Shown here piece after piece: positions 1 through 9,594 of a DNA stretch of 64,000 nucleotides. Source of the stretch: Streptomyces sp. NBC_00178 (GTDB taxonomy: Bacteria > Actinomycetota > Actinomycetes > Streptomycetales > Streptomycetaceae). The stretch spans positions 3,997,501 to 4,061,500 of the forward strand of contig NZ_CP108143.1 of the NCBI RefSeq assembly GCF_036206005.1, read 5' to 3'. Below the pieces are notes generated by a model. It worked only from the letters and a program-made list of their open reading frames with translations, searched no databases and was not told the origin of the DNA. Made by a program: the position numbers and the translations under genes. Each line of letters opens with the position of its first letter. Position 1 is the stretch's first letter.

Positions 1-1040
<1,040 letters not shown>

Positions 1041-1119
1041 TCAGTTGCTCGCGTCCACTGTGTTAGTTCTGAAATAACGAACGGCCGTGTTGTGTTCCGG
1101 TGTTGGTTAATTTCATAGT

Positions 1120-1238
1120 GTTTCGGTGGTCATTGCGTTAGGGAAACGCCCGGTTACATTCCGAACCCGGAAGCTAAGCCTTTCAGCGCCGATGGTACTG
1201 CAGGGGGGACCCTGTGGGAGAGTAGGACGCCGCCGAAC
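1120..1238 (+). rRNA. 5S ribosomal RNA
   Basis: A 119-nt sequence beginning GTTTCGGTGGTC and ending GACGCCGCCGAAC has the expected 5S core (CCGAACCCGGAAGCTAAG, then GATGGTACTGC and GGGAGAGTAGG). It follows the 23S gene by about 80 nt, the usual 23S-5S spacing of a streptomycete rrn operon, and is followed at once by a terminator hairpin. Confidence 0.97.
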
Positions 1239-1251
1239 AATTTTTCCGGGA

Positions 1252-1282
1252 AAGCCCCGTGCCCTTGTGGCACGGGGCTTTT
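1252..1282 (+). terminator. rrn operon terminator
   Basis: Perfect 12-bp stem (AAGCCCCGTGCC / GGCACGGGGCTT) with a CTTGT loop, followed by TTC. It sits directly downstream of the 5S gene, as expected for an rRNA operon terminator. Confidence 0.9.
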
Positions 1283-1465
1283 CTGCGTTCCCGGGCAGTT
1301 GTATCGCTGGAGCCGGCCAGTTCAGTGAGGGCAGGGCGTCAGCTGCTGCCGGGTGGGTTGGTCAGTCGGTGCCCACCTGGTGTTCGGCCCCGCCTGGAAC
1401 GGGACGGCAGGCCGGCGCGTTCCAACTCGGTTGCCCGGCGGGGGACTGCGGGGCACCATCGGCGC

Positions 1466-2014
1466 ATGGACTATGAGATTCGCGGTGTGCGGGCGGGGGA
1501 GTGGGAACCGGCCCGGGAGATCCGTCTGGCGGCACTGCGGGACCCGGTGGCGCCCATCGCCTTTCTGGAGACGTACGAGCGGGCGGTGGCCAGGCCGGAC
1601 GAGTTCTGGCAGCAGCGGACCGCCGACGCCGTCGAGGGCCGGCTGTCGCGTCAGTTCATCGCCGAGGCGCCGGACGGCAGTTGGGTGGGGACGGTGTCGG
1701 TCCTCGTCGAACGTCCCGCCGACGAGCCGGGGTTCGGAGAGGCCGCGGAGTGTGACCAGACGCATCTGGTGGGTGTGTTCGTGCGGCCCGGGCACCGGGG
1801 CCACGGAGTGCTGGACGCACTCTTCCGTGAGGCCGTCGAATGGTCCTGGGCGCTGTCCGGACCGCCGGTGGAGCGGGTGCGGCTGTATGTCCATGAGGCC
1901 AACGCGCGGGCTGCGGCCGCCTACCGCCGGATCGGCTTCGTTCCGACCGGGCGCAGCGTGCGGCTGGAGGGTGATCCGGGCGCGTTGGAGCTCGAGTTCG
2001 AGATACGCCGCTAG
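1466..2014 (+). CDS. GNAT-family N-acetyltransferase
   Basis: A 182-residue protein of the GNAT fold, which transfers the acetyl group of acetyl-CoA to an amine. Motif A is visible as VGVFVRPGHRGHGV (about residues 100-113), containing the R-x-x-G-x-G pyrophosphate loop. Motif B is NARAAAAYRRIGF near the C-terminus, the typical Asn/Ala/Tyr-Gly-Phe block. The ATG at 1466 is chosen because the fold starts there (MDYEIRGVRAGEW). No Shine-Dalgarno is evident, so the message may be leaderless. Substrate unknown. It converges on the cmd genes. Confidence 0.85.
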   Translation: MDYEIRGVRAGEWEPAREIRLAALRDPVAPIAFLETYERAVARPDEFWQQRTADAVEGRLSRQFIAEAPDGSWVGTVSVLVERPADEPGFGEAAECDQTHLVGVFVRPGHRGHGVLDALFREAVEWSWALSGPPVERVRLYVHEANARAAAAYRRIGFVPTGRSVRLEGDPGALELEFEIRR

Positions 2015-2038
2015 CCGCCCGGCACGCGGGGACCCCGG

Positions 2039-3562
2039 TCAGTGTGTTCGCGGTGCGGGCAGTTCCTCCTGCCAGCGGGCCCGGGCCTGCTCGGGCGAGC
2101 GGAGCAGGACCAGGGTGGGCATTCCGCAGCTCTGGCCGGCCGCCAGGAGCTCGGGGAGCTGCGGCAGCGGAGCGACGGCGGCGACGTCGTCGAGGACGAG
2201 GGCCATTGGTGGGTCGAGCCGACCGTCGGTTGACCGTGCGGCCATGCGGCGGCCGTGCTCGACCACGTGCGAGGCGAGTGCGGTGAGCAGGGGCATCGCA
2301 CCGGGGTGGTGGCGGGGATCCTCGATGGGTTCACCAACCACATAGAGCGTTCCCAGTTCGCGTGCAAAAGATTCCAGTGTGAGCGCATCAGCTCGGTTGG
2401 GCGTGCAGGCTTCCCGGATGTGGACGGACGAGAGGGCGGCGAAGGCACGGACAGTCAGTTCCTGTGCCATCTCCCGGCGTTCGGGGTGGGCGGTGAGCGC
2501 GGACTCCAGGAGCCCGGCGAGCCCGGAGGCCGCCTTCGGGTGGGTACGGAGCAGACGTACCGCTTCCTGGCCACCGCCCCCCGACGCCCAGCGGTGCACC
2601 TGGCGGAACGGCCGCCCGTCCACCGCGGCGGCGTGCAGCCAGCACTGCAGGAGGGTGTTGGCCGTGTCGGCGACCGCGGCGTCGGCCCTGGCCGTGGGGC
2701 GTACGGGGGCGAGCAGCGCGGTGGCGCGGGCGGCCGCCACGGCGGGGTCCTCGCACCCGGCCGTGGGTGACCAGTGGAGCCTGGCCGGGGTGTCGCAGAG
2801 GTGACCGGGGTCGTAGACGAGGACGGGACCGAGCTTGCTCCGGGCGTCCTTCGTCTCGGCCCAGACTGTGGGGTCGGAGGTCACGATCAGTGCGGGCCCC
2901 TCCGCGTCCCTGATGGCCTGGACGACGGTGGGGCGGCGGGCCGCGGACACGCCGTACACGACCTGAGGGGAACGGGGTGTGGGGAAGGAGGGGGGCGTCG
3001 CCCCGGGTGCGTACGCCGCGGCTGGTGGTGCCGAGGCGGGCTGGGGCGCCGGGGCTGCGGGGGCCGGGAAGCGCGTGTCGGCCGGGTGGTACTCGTGGAC
3101 GGTGGGGTGCGGGTGCGCGGACTGCGGTGCGGGCTCCGGGTGCGTGGTCCGCCCCGCGGGGGCGTACGCCTCGGGATCGATGGCGCGCCGCTTCCTGACC
3201 ATGCGCCAACGGGTGATCACACCCGCCGCGAACACGGTCAGGACCAGCAGGACCATCACCTCGCCGATGAACAGGCCCCAGAACAGGCCGTGCCCGGACA
3301 GTTCGCCGGCCGGGGTGTCGGGCCACGCGTGCGGCAGGTCCGTGGGCCGTCCGGCCAGGGCCCGCAGGGCGAGCGGCGTACGGGTGAAGGTGACGGCGTG
3401 GGGCCAGGAGCCGTGGGTGAGGAGCCCGGCGAGACCCGTGGCCGTCCACGCCAGGACCGTCAGCCCGAAGAGGAAGGCCAGGAGGCCCACGAGCAGGCCG
3501 TCCGGGATGCCGCCCTGCCGGTCTTCGCCGCGCCCCGCGCCGGGTGGTGCCTGGCGTGCCAT
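2039..3562 (-). CDS. cmdA: CmdA-like membrane protein, degenerate VirD4/TraG-type ATPase
   Basis: A 507-residue protein with two N-terminal membrane segments (about residues 22-50 and 92-117), a Pro/Ala-rich linker and a cytoplasmic domain. The cytoplasmic part resembles conjugative coupling proteins (VirD4/TraG): ALIVTSDPTVWAETKD corresponds to the family's strand after the P-loop and MALVLDDVAAV is a good Walker B. No Walker A (GxxxxGKS) is present where one is expected, so it may not hydrolyse ATP. It is the last gene of the six-gene minus-strand cluster, one base downstream of cmdB. The name rests on matching gene order to the published S. coelicolor cmdABCDEF differentiation cluster, which is recall, not a search. 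Confidence 0.7.
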   Translation of the reverse strand: MARQAPPGAGRGEDRQGGIPDGLLVGLLAFLFGLTVLAWTATGLAGLLTHGSWPHAVTFTRTPLALRALAGRPTDLPHAWPDTPAGELSGHGLFWGLFIGEVMVLLVLTVFAAGVITRWRMVRKRRAIDPEAYAPAGRTTHPEPAPQSAHPHPTVHEYHPADTRFPAPAAPAPQPASAPPAAAYAPGATPPSFPTPRSPQVVYGVSAARRPTVVQAIRDAEGPALIVTSDPTVWAETKDARSKLGPVLVYDPGHLCDTPARLHWSPTAGCEDPAVAAARATALLAPVRPTARADAAVADTANTLLQCWLHAAAVDGRPFRQVHRWASGGGGQEAVRLLRTHPKAASGLAGLLESALTAHPERREMAQELTVRAFAALSSVHIREACTPNRADALTLESFARELGTLYVVGEPIEDPRHHPGAMPLLTALASHVVEHGRRMAARSTDGRLDPPMALVLDDVAAVAPLPQLPELLAAGQSCGMPTLVLLRSPEQARARWQEELPAPRTH

Positions 3563-3563
3563 G

Positions 3564-4982
3564 TCAGGCGACCGTTGACTCGGAGGACTCGCCGACGCGC
3601 TGTTGGTACTCGATATGGGCCGCTCTCTGTTCCGCCTCCAGTTCCGCGGCCCGTACGTCCTCGGGGAGCAGGTCCGACGCGGACCCTTCGGTCATGGCCC
3701 TGTCGGTGAACACCAGGGGGCGTTCCGCCTCGGTGATCAGGTGTTTGACGACTTGAACGTTGCCGTTGACGTCCCACACGGCGATGCCGGGTGTCAGCGT
3801 CGGGATGATCTCGACGGCCCACCGGGGCAGGCCGATGACCTTGCCCGTGGCTCTGGCCTCGTCGGCCTTCTGGGCGTAGATGGTGCGCGTGGAGGCCATT
3901 TTCAGGATGGCGGCGGCTTCCTTCGCGGCTGCGCCGTCGACGACGTCGCTGAGGTGGTGGACGACCGCGACGAAGGACAGTCCCAGTCGGCGTCCGAACT
4001 TCAGCAGGCGCTGGAAGAGCTGGGCGACGAAGGGTGAGTTGATGATGTGCCAGGCCTCTTCGACGAGGAAGATCCGCTTCTTCCGGTCGGGCCTGATCCA
4101 GGTGTGCTCCAGCCAGACGCCGACGATCGCCATGAGGATCGGCATCGCGATGGAGTTGCGGTCGATGTGCGAGAGGTCGAAGACGATCAGGGGGGCGTCG
4201 AGGTCGATGCCGATCGTGGTCGGACCGTCGAACATGCCCCTCAGGTCACCGTCGACGAGGCGGTCGAGGACGAGGGCGACGTCCAGGCCCCAGGCCCGTA
4301 CGTCGTCTATGTCGACGTTCATCGCCTCGGCGGATTCGGGCTTCGGGTGGCGCAACTGCTCCACGATGTCCATCAGCACGGGCTGGCGGGCGGTGATGGT
4401 GTCGCTGACGTACGCGTGGGCGACCTTGAGTGCGAAGCCCGAGCGTTCGTCGAGCCCATGGCCCATGGCGACCTCGATGATCGTGCGCAGCAGGGCGAGC
4501 TGGCCCGTCGTGGTGATCGAGGGGTCGAGCGGGTTGAGCCTGATCCCGTCGTTCAGCGCCGCCGTCGGGTCGAGCCGGATGGGCGTGATGCCCAGCTCCT
4601 CGGCGATCAGGTTCCATTCGCCGACGCCGTCCTCGCCCTGGGCGTCCAGGACGACGACCTGGCGGTCGCGGAAGCGGAGCTGGCGCAGGACGTAGGTCTT
4701 CTCCAGTGCGGACTTGCCGTTGCCGGACTCGCCGAGGACCAGCCAGTGCGGGGCGGGGAGCTGCTGTCCGTACAGCTGGAACGGGTCGTAGATGTAGCCC
4801 TTGCCCGAGTACACCTCACGCCCGATGATCACGCCGGAGTCCCCGAGGCCGGGCGCGGCGGTCGGCAGGTAGACGGCCTGGGCCTGACCGGTGGACGTGC
4901 GCACCGGCAGGCGGGTCGTCTCGACCTTGCCGAAGAGGAAGCCGGTGAAGGCATCCGTCAACGCGGACAGCGGATCTCGCAT
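3564..4982 (-). CDS. cmdB: CmdB-like VirB4-type ATPase (ATP/GTP-binding protein)
   Basis: 472 residues. A clear Walker A (VLGESGNGKSALEKT, about residues 81-95) and Walker B (RIFLVEEAWHII, about residues 304-315) identify a VirB4/TraC-type AAA motor. The N-terminal VirB4 region is absent and appears to be supplied by the preceding gene. It would act at the inner face of the membrane, energising the Cmd apparatus. It starts 18 nt after the stop of cmdC and ends 1 nt before cmdA, so these are co-transcribed. The family is found in conjugation systems, but here the genes sit beside an rrn operon in a core-chromosome setting. Confidence 0.8.
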   Translation of the reverse strand: MRDPLSALTDAFTGFLFGKVETTRLPVRTSTGQAQAVYLPTAAPGLGDSGVIIGREVYSGKGYIYDPFQLYGQQLPAPHWLVLGESGNGKSALEKTYVLRQLRFRDRQVVVLDAQGEDGVGEWNLIAEELGITPIRLDPTAALNDGIRLNPLDPSITTTGQLALLRTIIEVAMGHGLDERSGFALKVAHAYVSDTITARQPVLMDIVEQLRHPKPESAEAMNVDIDDVRAWGLDVALVLDRLVDGDLRGMFDGPTTIGIDLDAPLIVFDLSHIDRNSIAMPILMAIVGVWLEHTWIRPDRKKRIFLVEEAWHIINSPFVAQLFQRLLKFGRRLGLSFVAVVHHLSDVVDGAAAKEAAAILKMASTRTIYAQKADEARATGKVIGLPRWAVEIIPTLTPGIAVWDVNGNVQVVKHLITEAERPLVFTDRAMTEGSASDLLPEDVRAAELEAEQRAAHIEYQQRVGESSESTVA

Positions 4983-5000
4983 GGCGTGACTGCCCTTTCG

Positions 5001-6551
5001 TTAACGTCGGATACCGGTGGCGAACGGCAAGGTGTTCACGAAGGCGCGGTGGTGCTCCCGGTCGCACCACTCCAGCTTCAGATACGACTTGCCGGCCGAG
5101 GCCCGGATCGTCCGCTTGTCGCGGGCGAGGGCTTCGGGGGACCGGGACGACACGGTGATGTACCCCACGAGGTTCACCCCGGCCGCGCCGCTCGCCAGAT
5201 CTTCACCCCGCTGGTCGAGCCGGCCGTGGGCGGCGATGTCGCGCGGGTCGACCGTGCGGTTCATCTTGGCCTGGCGGCTCGCCTCGGCGTCGTCGTTGGT
5301 CTTCTCGGTCAGCATCCGCTCGATGGCGATCTCGGTCGGTTCGAGGTCCATGCAGACGGCGACCGTGCGGATCACGTCGGGGGTGTGAACGAGGAGGGGC
5401 GCCAGGAAGTTCACGCCGACCGGGGTCATCGGCCATTCCTTCACCCAGGCCGTGGCGTGGCACCAGGGGGCGCGGGTGGTGGACTCGCGCGTCTTGGCCT
5501 GCAGGAACATCGGCTCTACGGCGTCCAGTTCGGCCGGCCAGGCGTTGCGCTTGGTCATTGCCTGGATGTGGTCGATGGGGTGGTCCGGGTCGTACATGGA
5601 GTGGACGAGGGAGGCCAGGCGGCTCTGTCCGAGCGGTTGGCGCACCCGGATGTCGGCCTCGGCGAGCCGGGCGCAGATGTCGGTCAGCTCGCGTGCCATG
5701 ACGACGGCGAGGCCGGCGTCGCGGTCCACCTTGCGGCCGCCCTGGGGGCGGATGGCACGGGCCATGGCGTTGGCCTCGGCGGCCAGGTCACGGCTGTAGT
5801 GCATGCAGGCCACGAGGTACGCGCGGTGCTGCTCGCTGGAGGTGGAGACCATCGACTGGAGTTGGTCGTAGGAGTCCTGGAGCCAGCCGGGTGCGTTCCG
5901 GTCGCCGCGCTGGGCGACGTCCTTCGCGTGGGCGTCGGGGTCGGCGGGGAGGGTGCGGGCGAGCATCTGGAGGCGCGTCACGAAGCCGTCGCCGTTGGCC
6001 ACGTGCTTGAGGAGGGTGCCGAAGCGGTCGACCAGGGCCTCCTGGTCCTCGCTGTCGCGCAGTCCGACGCCCGGGCCCTCGATCTCGATGGCCGCGGTGA
6101 CGGTACGGCGGTCCGCGTGCAGCAGTACGGCGATCTCGTCGGGGCCGAACGGTGCGGCGAGCCAGCTGATCCTGCCGATGCCGGGCGGCGGTCCGATCTC
6201 GACCTCGCGGCCGTCGGCGCTCACCCCGGCCTCCATGGCCGCGGAACGGTAGGCGGTGCCCCGGCGCAGGGTGCGCTTGAAGCTGCGATTGATCTCGAAC
6301 CACTTGTAGAAGGTGCGGCCCTTGTAGGGGACGTACACGACGGCCAGGGCCAGCATCGGAAAGCCCACGAGGGACACGATGCGCAGGGAGAGGGCCGGGA
6401 CGAGGAGGCCGCTCATCATGCCGAGGAACGCCCCGGCGATGATCAGCGCGATCTCGCCCGTCTCGCGGTTCTTGCCGACGATCGCGTTCGGCCGGGCCCG
6501 GCCGATCAGATACGTGCGGCGGGGCGCGATCGTGTGGGACTGGATCGTCAA
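5001..6551 (-). CDS. cmdC: CmdC-like, SCO6880/PrgI-VirB4 N-terminal family protein
   Basis: 516 residues from a TTG start whose last two bases overlap the TGA of cmdD (TTGA); GGAGG lies 9 nt upstream, which decides the start. Residues about 25-70 form a two-helix membrane hairpin of the PrgI type (IALIIAGAFLGMMSGLLVPA, then LVGFPMLALAVVYVPY). The rest is soluble and resembles the N-terminal half of VirB4 seen in the SCO6880 family. It has no Walker A of its own. With CmdB it makes a split VirB4. Confidence 0.75.
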   Translation of the reverse strand: MTIQSHTIAPRRTYLIGRARPNAIVGKNRETGEIALIIAGAFLGMMSGLLVPALSLRIVSLVGFPMLALAVVYVPYKGRTFYKWFEINRSFKRTLRRGTAYRSAAMEAGVSADGREVEIGPPPGIGRISWLAAPFGPDEIAVLLHADRRTVTAAIEIEGPGVGLRDSEDQEALVDRFGTLLKHVANGDGFVTRLQMLARTLPADPDAHAKDVAQRGDRNAPGWLQDSYDQLQSMVSTSSEQHRAYLVACMHYSRDLAAEANAMARAIRPQGGRKVDRDAGLAVVMARELTDICARLAEADIRVRQPLGQSRLASLVHSMYDPDHPIDHIQAMTKRNAWPAELDAVEPMFLQAKTRESTTRAPWCHATAWVKEWPMTPVGVNFLAPLLVHTPDVIRTVAVCMDLEPTEIAIERMLTEKTNDDAEASRQAKMNRTVDPRDIAAHGRLDQRGEDLASGAAGVNLVGYITVSSRSPEALARDKRTIRASAGKSYLKLEWCDREHHRAFVNTLPFATGIRR

Positions 6552-7882
6552 CGCCCTCCACCTCCTGTGCTCGTGCTGCCTGTGCTGCCTGAACCGCCCC
6601 CGCGCGGGGAGCGGCTGCCGTGGGGTGTGCCGGAGGTGGGTCCGGAGCCGCTGCGGGGCGAGGGTGCCGCGCCCGGCTGGTTGCGGGAGCTGTGGGCGGC
6701 GACACCGCCGCTGACCTGGTTGGCCGGGCGTGCGCCGCCTCCGCCTCCGCCTTCGCCGCCTCCGCTCCGGCCGCTGTGGGTCTTGATGCCCTGGGAGACG
6801 AGTGCGGCGGGGGAGCTGATCAGTGCGGCGGCCTGCGAGCCGTCGGTGGCCTGCTTGCGGTTGGTACGGGCGCCCTGGATCTCGTCGCCGAAGCCCGGCA
6901 CGAAGCGGTAGATCATGGCGGAGGCGAAGATGGCCAGCAGGATGATCGCGAGCCCGGACACGACTGCGGAGAACGCGTTGGGCCCGTCGTCGGCCGAGAG
7001 GGCTCCGGCGAGCCCCAGCACGATGACGATGACCGGCTTCACCATGATCACCGCGATCATGATGCCCGCCCAGCGGCGGACGTGGCCCCACATGTTCTTG
7101 TCGACGAGCCCCGAATACACGACGACGCCGAGCAGCGCGCCCACGTAGAGCAGGGCGGCCCGGATGACGAGCTCCAGCCACAGGATGCCGGCGGCGAGGA
7201 TCGAGACCAGGGAGACGACGATCAGCATGATCGGCCCGCCGCCGATGTCCTTGCCCTTCTTGAGGGCTTCGGCGAACGACCCGAAGAACACGTCGGTCTG
7301 CCCGCCGGTCGCGGTCGAGATGACCTCGGTGACACCGTCGGTCGCCGACACCACCACGTACAGGATGAGCGGCGTGAAGGCCGAGGCCAGGACGGTGAGC
7401 CAGAGGAAGCCGACGGCCTCGGAGATCGCCGTCGTGAACGGCACGCCCCTGATGGCGCGCTTGGCGACGGCGAAGAGCCACAGGACCAGGGTGAGGATGG
7501 TGGAGGCCGCGAAGACCACGGCGTACTGGGTGCGGAACGTGGAGTTGGTGAAGTCCACGGTCGCCGTGCTCTCCACGGCCTCGCTGAGCTTGCCGACGAT
7601 GTAGGCGGCGGCGTCGGCGCAGCCGCGGGCGAGGGAGGAGAGGGGGTCCAGGGCGTCGTCGGTGACGGCGGGCGTACTGCGGGGGGAGCCGCCTCCGCCG
7701 TCGCAATAGTCACGTGCCGGGCCGGCGATCAGCTGGCAGGGGTCGGTGCTGCCGGAGGGTGACGGAGTAGGGGTGGGGCTGGGTGCTGCGACTGCTCGGG
7801 CCGCGAACACGATCACCGACGCCTGAAGGGCGCCGAATACGGCGGCGACGGAACGCAACTGGCTTCGGCGACTACCGGGCAT
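6548..7882 (-). CDS. cmdD: CmdD-like polytopic membrane protein, TrbL/VirB6 type
   Basis: 444 residues. A signal-like N-terminus (AVFGALQASVIVFAARAVAA) precedes a Pro/Ser/Thr spacer with a Cys pair (DPCQ...YCDGG), then about six membrane helices between residues 100 and 325. The C-terminal ~110 residues are a Gly/Ser-rich disordered tail. The layout matches TrbL/VirB6 channel components of type IV secretion systems. The gene overlaps cmdE upstream by 11 nt and cmdC downstream by 4 nt, so translation is probably coupled. Confidence 0.7.
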   Translation of the reverse strand: MPGSRRSQLRSVAAVFGALQASVIVFAARAVAAPSPTPTPSPSGSTDPCQLIAGPARDYCDGGGGSPRSTPAVTDDALDPLSSLARGCADAAAYIVGKLSEAVESTATVDFTNSTFRTQYAVVFAASTILTLVLWLFAVAKRAIRGVPFTTAISEAVGFLWLTVLASAFTPLILYVVVSATDGVTEVISTATGGQTDVFFGSFAEALKKGKDIGGGPIMLIVVSLVSILAAGILWLELVIRAALLYVGALLGVVVYSGLVDKNMWGHVRRWAGIMIAVIMVKPVIVIVLGLAGALSADDGPNAFSAVVSGLAIILLAIFASAMIYRFVPGFGDEIQGARTNRKQATDGSQAAALISSPAALVSQGIKTHSGRSGGGEGGGGGGARPANQVSGGVAAHSSRNQPGAAPSPRSGSGPTSGTPHGSRSPRGGGSGSTGSTSTGGGGR

Positions 7883-8747
7883 AGGTGAACCCTCCGAACT
7901 CGTTCACTGCGTCGGCGATCTCATCGGATCCGGAGACGGGGTTGTCGCCCGTCACCGGGGTGGGACCCTCTGTCTGGCGGGTCTCCAGAACCTTCCAGTC
8001 GGTCCCATCCCACTTCAGTGTCATCGAAACGGTGAACCAACCGTTGGTCACCGGCTTCGTTGACTTCTCGCCGGTCAGCCCGAACAGGCCGGAACACCAG
8101 ACGTCGACCTGGGCAGTGGACCCTGAGTACGCCTTCGTCTTCGTACCGGCGGGGATGGTGCGGTTGACGAAAGTCGATCCTGCAGGGGCGCTGCCGTCAG
8201 TGTTCAGCCCGATTTGAGCAATGAACTGATCGGAGTAGTCGGCATCGAACCCCGCCTGCAGTTCGTTGACCTTGCCGGCATCGGCGATCGATCGAACGAT
8301 GGCGCCGCGCGTCTCGGCGTTGAACATGCCGTCCGACCCCAGCGCCACCGCGTAGTTCGCCGCGGCGCTCTGTGCCCCCTGCTCGTCGTGGGCGAAGCCG
8401 AAGGCGATGGTGCCGTTCCTGCCCTGGACGGGCTTGGTGCCCGTGGCCGTCGTGGGGGCCGCGCCTGCGGCGTCCGGCTGCTTCGCCTTGCCGGTGCCCC
8501 CGTCGTCGCCCCCGCTCCCGCCCTGGTTCGCGAACGCGATCGCCGCGATCAGCAGCACCACGACACCCACGATCATGACCAGGGACCGCGAGTTCCGGGC
8601 GGGCCGGCGGCCGTAGCCGTCGGTGTCCTCGCCGCCTCTGTGCATGCGGGTGCGGGTCTGGCGCGTCCCGCCGAGGGTGCTGTACGCGTCGTCCGACCGG
8701 CCACCCGGCTCGCTGCCGCCGTAACCGCGCTCGTCGCCCTGGCTCAT
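7872..8747 (-). CDS. cmdE: CmdE-like bitopic membrane protein, possibly VirB8-like
   Basis: 291 residues: a polar cytoplasmic N-terminus of about 53 residues rich in Gly and Arg, one membrane helix (SLVMIVGVVVLLIAAIAFA), a Gly/Asp-rich linker and an extracytoplasmic domain with a single Cys. One helix followed by a compact external domain is the VirB8/TcpC arrangement, but I see no diagnostic motif, so that assignment is by context. It is followed, with overlap, by cmdD. Confidence 0.65.
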   Translation of the reverse strand: MSQGDERGYGGSEPGGRSDDAYSTLGGTRQTRTRMHRGGEDTDGYGRRPARNSRSLVMIVGVVVLLIAAIAFANQGGSGGDDGGTGKAKQPDAAGAAPTTATGTKPVQGRNGTIAFGFAHDEQGAQSAAANYAVALGSDGMFNAETRGAIVRSIADAGKVNELQAGFDADYSDQFIAQIGLNTDGSAPAGSTFVNRTIPAGTKTKAYSGSTAQVDVWCSGLFGLTGEKSTKPVTNGWFTVSMTLKWDGTDWKVLETRQTEGPTPVTGDNPVSGSDEIADAVNEFGGFTYAR

Positions 8748-8930
8748 GCCGCGTACGCCCCCTCAGCCGTCTGCAGTTCCGCGTGGTACGACGGTAGCGC
8801 TGCTGGTTCCCGCGTGGACGCGGTGTGGTGACTCGACATCAGGGGACGCAACCTCTGCCGGTGGGCACGACGGACGGATGGTGTGGGAGGGGCCGGGGGG
8901 CCGCAGTCGGAACGGTGTGCCGACGGCAGG

Positions 8931-9239
8931 TCAGACGGCCATCCCGTACACGATGGTGAACAGCGTGCCGAGCGAGCCGATGATGAAGACGCCGGTCAGA
9001 CCCGCCACGATCAGGCCCTTGCCCTGCTCCGCGCTGAAGGTGTCGCGCAGGGCCGTCGCGCCGATGCGCTGCTTCGCCGCACCCCAGATCGCGATGCCGA
9101 GGCAGAGCAGGATGGCGACGGCCATCACCACCTCGATCATGATGCGCGCCTCATTGCCCAGGGTCCCGAACGGCCCCCAGTTCGGGGCGATTCCCCCGAT
9201 GATGGTGGTGATATCGCCCTTTTCCGCTGACAGGATCAT
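8931..9239 (-). CDS. cmdF: CmdF-like small two-helix membrane protein (VirB2-like)
   Basis: 102 residues from the ATG at 9239 (MILSAEKGDITT), with two hydrophobic helices (VVMAVAILLCLGIAIWGAA and GLIVAGLTGVFIIGSLGTLF). That is the size and topology of VirB2/TrbC-type pilin subunits, though no leader-peptidase motif is certain. An in-frame upstream start at 9323 with GGAAGG before it would add 28 polar residues; the shorter form is preferred because the extension looks non-coding. It is the first gene of the cmd cluster, separated from cmdE by 183 nt. Confidence 0.65.
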   Translation of the reverse strand: MILSAEKGDITTIIGGIAPNWGPFGTLGNEARIMIEVVMAVAILLCLGIAIWGAAKQRIGATALRDTFSAEQGKGLIVAGLTGVFIIGSLGTLFTIVYGMAV

Positions 9240-9594
9240 GTAAGTCACCGCCCCTGTTGGGTAGTTCGCAGCCCGCACCGTGCGGCGCGGGTCGGTCTCT
9301 ATCTTCGCTGATGAAACCGGCATCGCACGACGCCTTCCGGGGTCTCTTTACCCGGATCTCGCACGTTTGACCGGCAGAGCCGCCCTGACCTGCGGCTCGT
9401 GTCAGGATCTGCGCGCATATGCATGGTTACTCTGTGTATCACGGGGTGTGACCGCTAGCAACGACGGTGGCCATGGTTCCGGGTGCGGTCGATGCGTTCA
9501 CGGGCCGAGAAGCGTTCGTACGCGCTGTTCGAGAGCCGTGACTGCGCCGGTGGCTTCCGGCCGACGCGTCGTCAGATGTGCGGCGGGGAAGACG
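9240..9594. other. Intergenic region upstream of cmdF
   Basis: 355 bases with no convincing gene. It must hold the promoter of the cmd operon (reading left). The only distinct signal I see is the BldD-like box at 9427-9440; the surrounding stretch (GCGCATATGCATGG) is AT-rich for this genome. Confidence 0.6.
9427..9440 (+). promoter_or_regulatory. BldD-box-like sequence upstream of cmdF
   Basis: TTACTCTGTGTATC fits the published BldD consensus tnACnc(A/T)GnGTnAn at every conserved position except the last A. It lies about 190 nt upstream of the cmdF start, where an operon promoter would be expected. One match in a 64-kb window can occur by chance, so this is a candidate only. Confidence 0.4.

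Noticed and set aside
4047..6911. Very long plus-strand open frame opposite the cmd genes
   Set aside because: It is antisense to CmdB/CmdC, which have clear motifs; the long frame results from high GC at third positions and has a composition (Arg/Gly/Val/His rich) typical of shadows.
2039..9239. Integrative conjugative element
   Set aside because: The type IV-like genes have no integrase, relaxase, replication gene or attachment repeats nearby, and the composition is the same as the surrounding chromosome.
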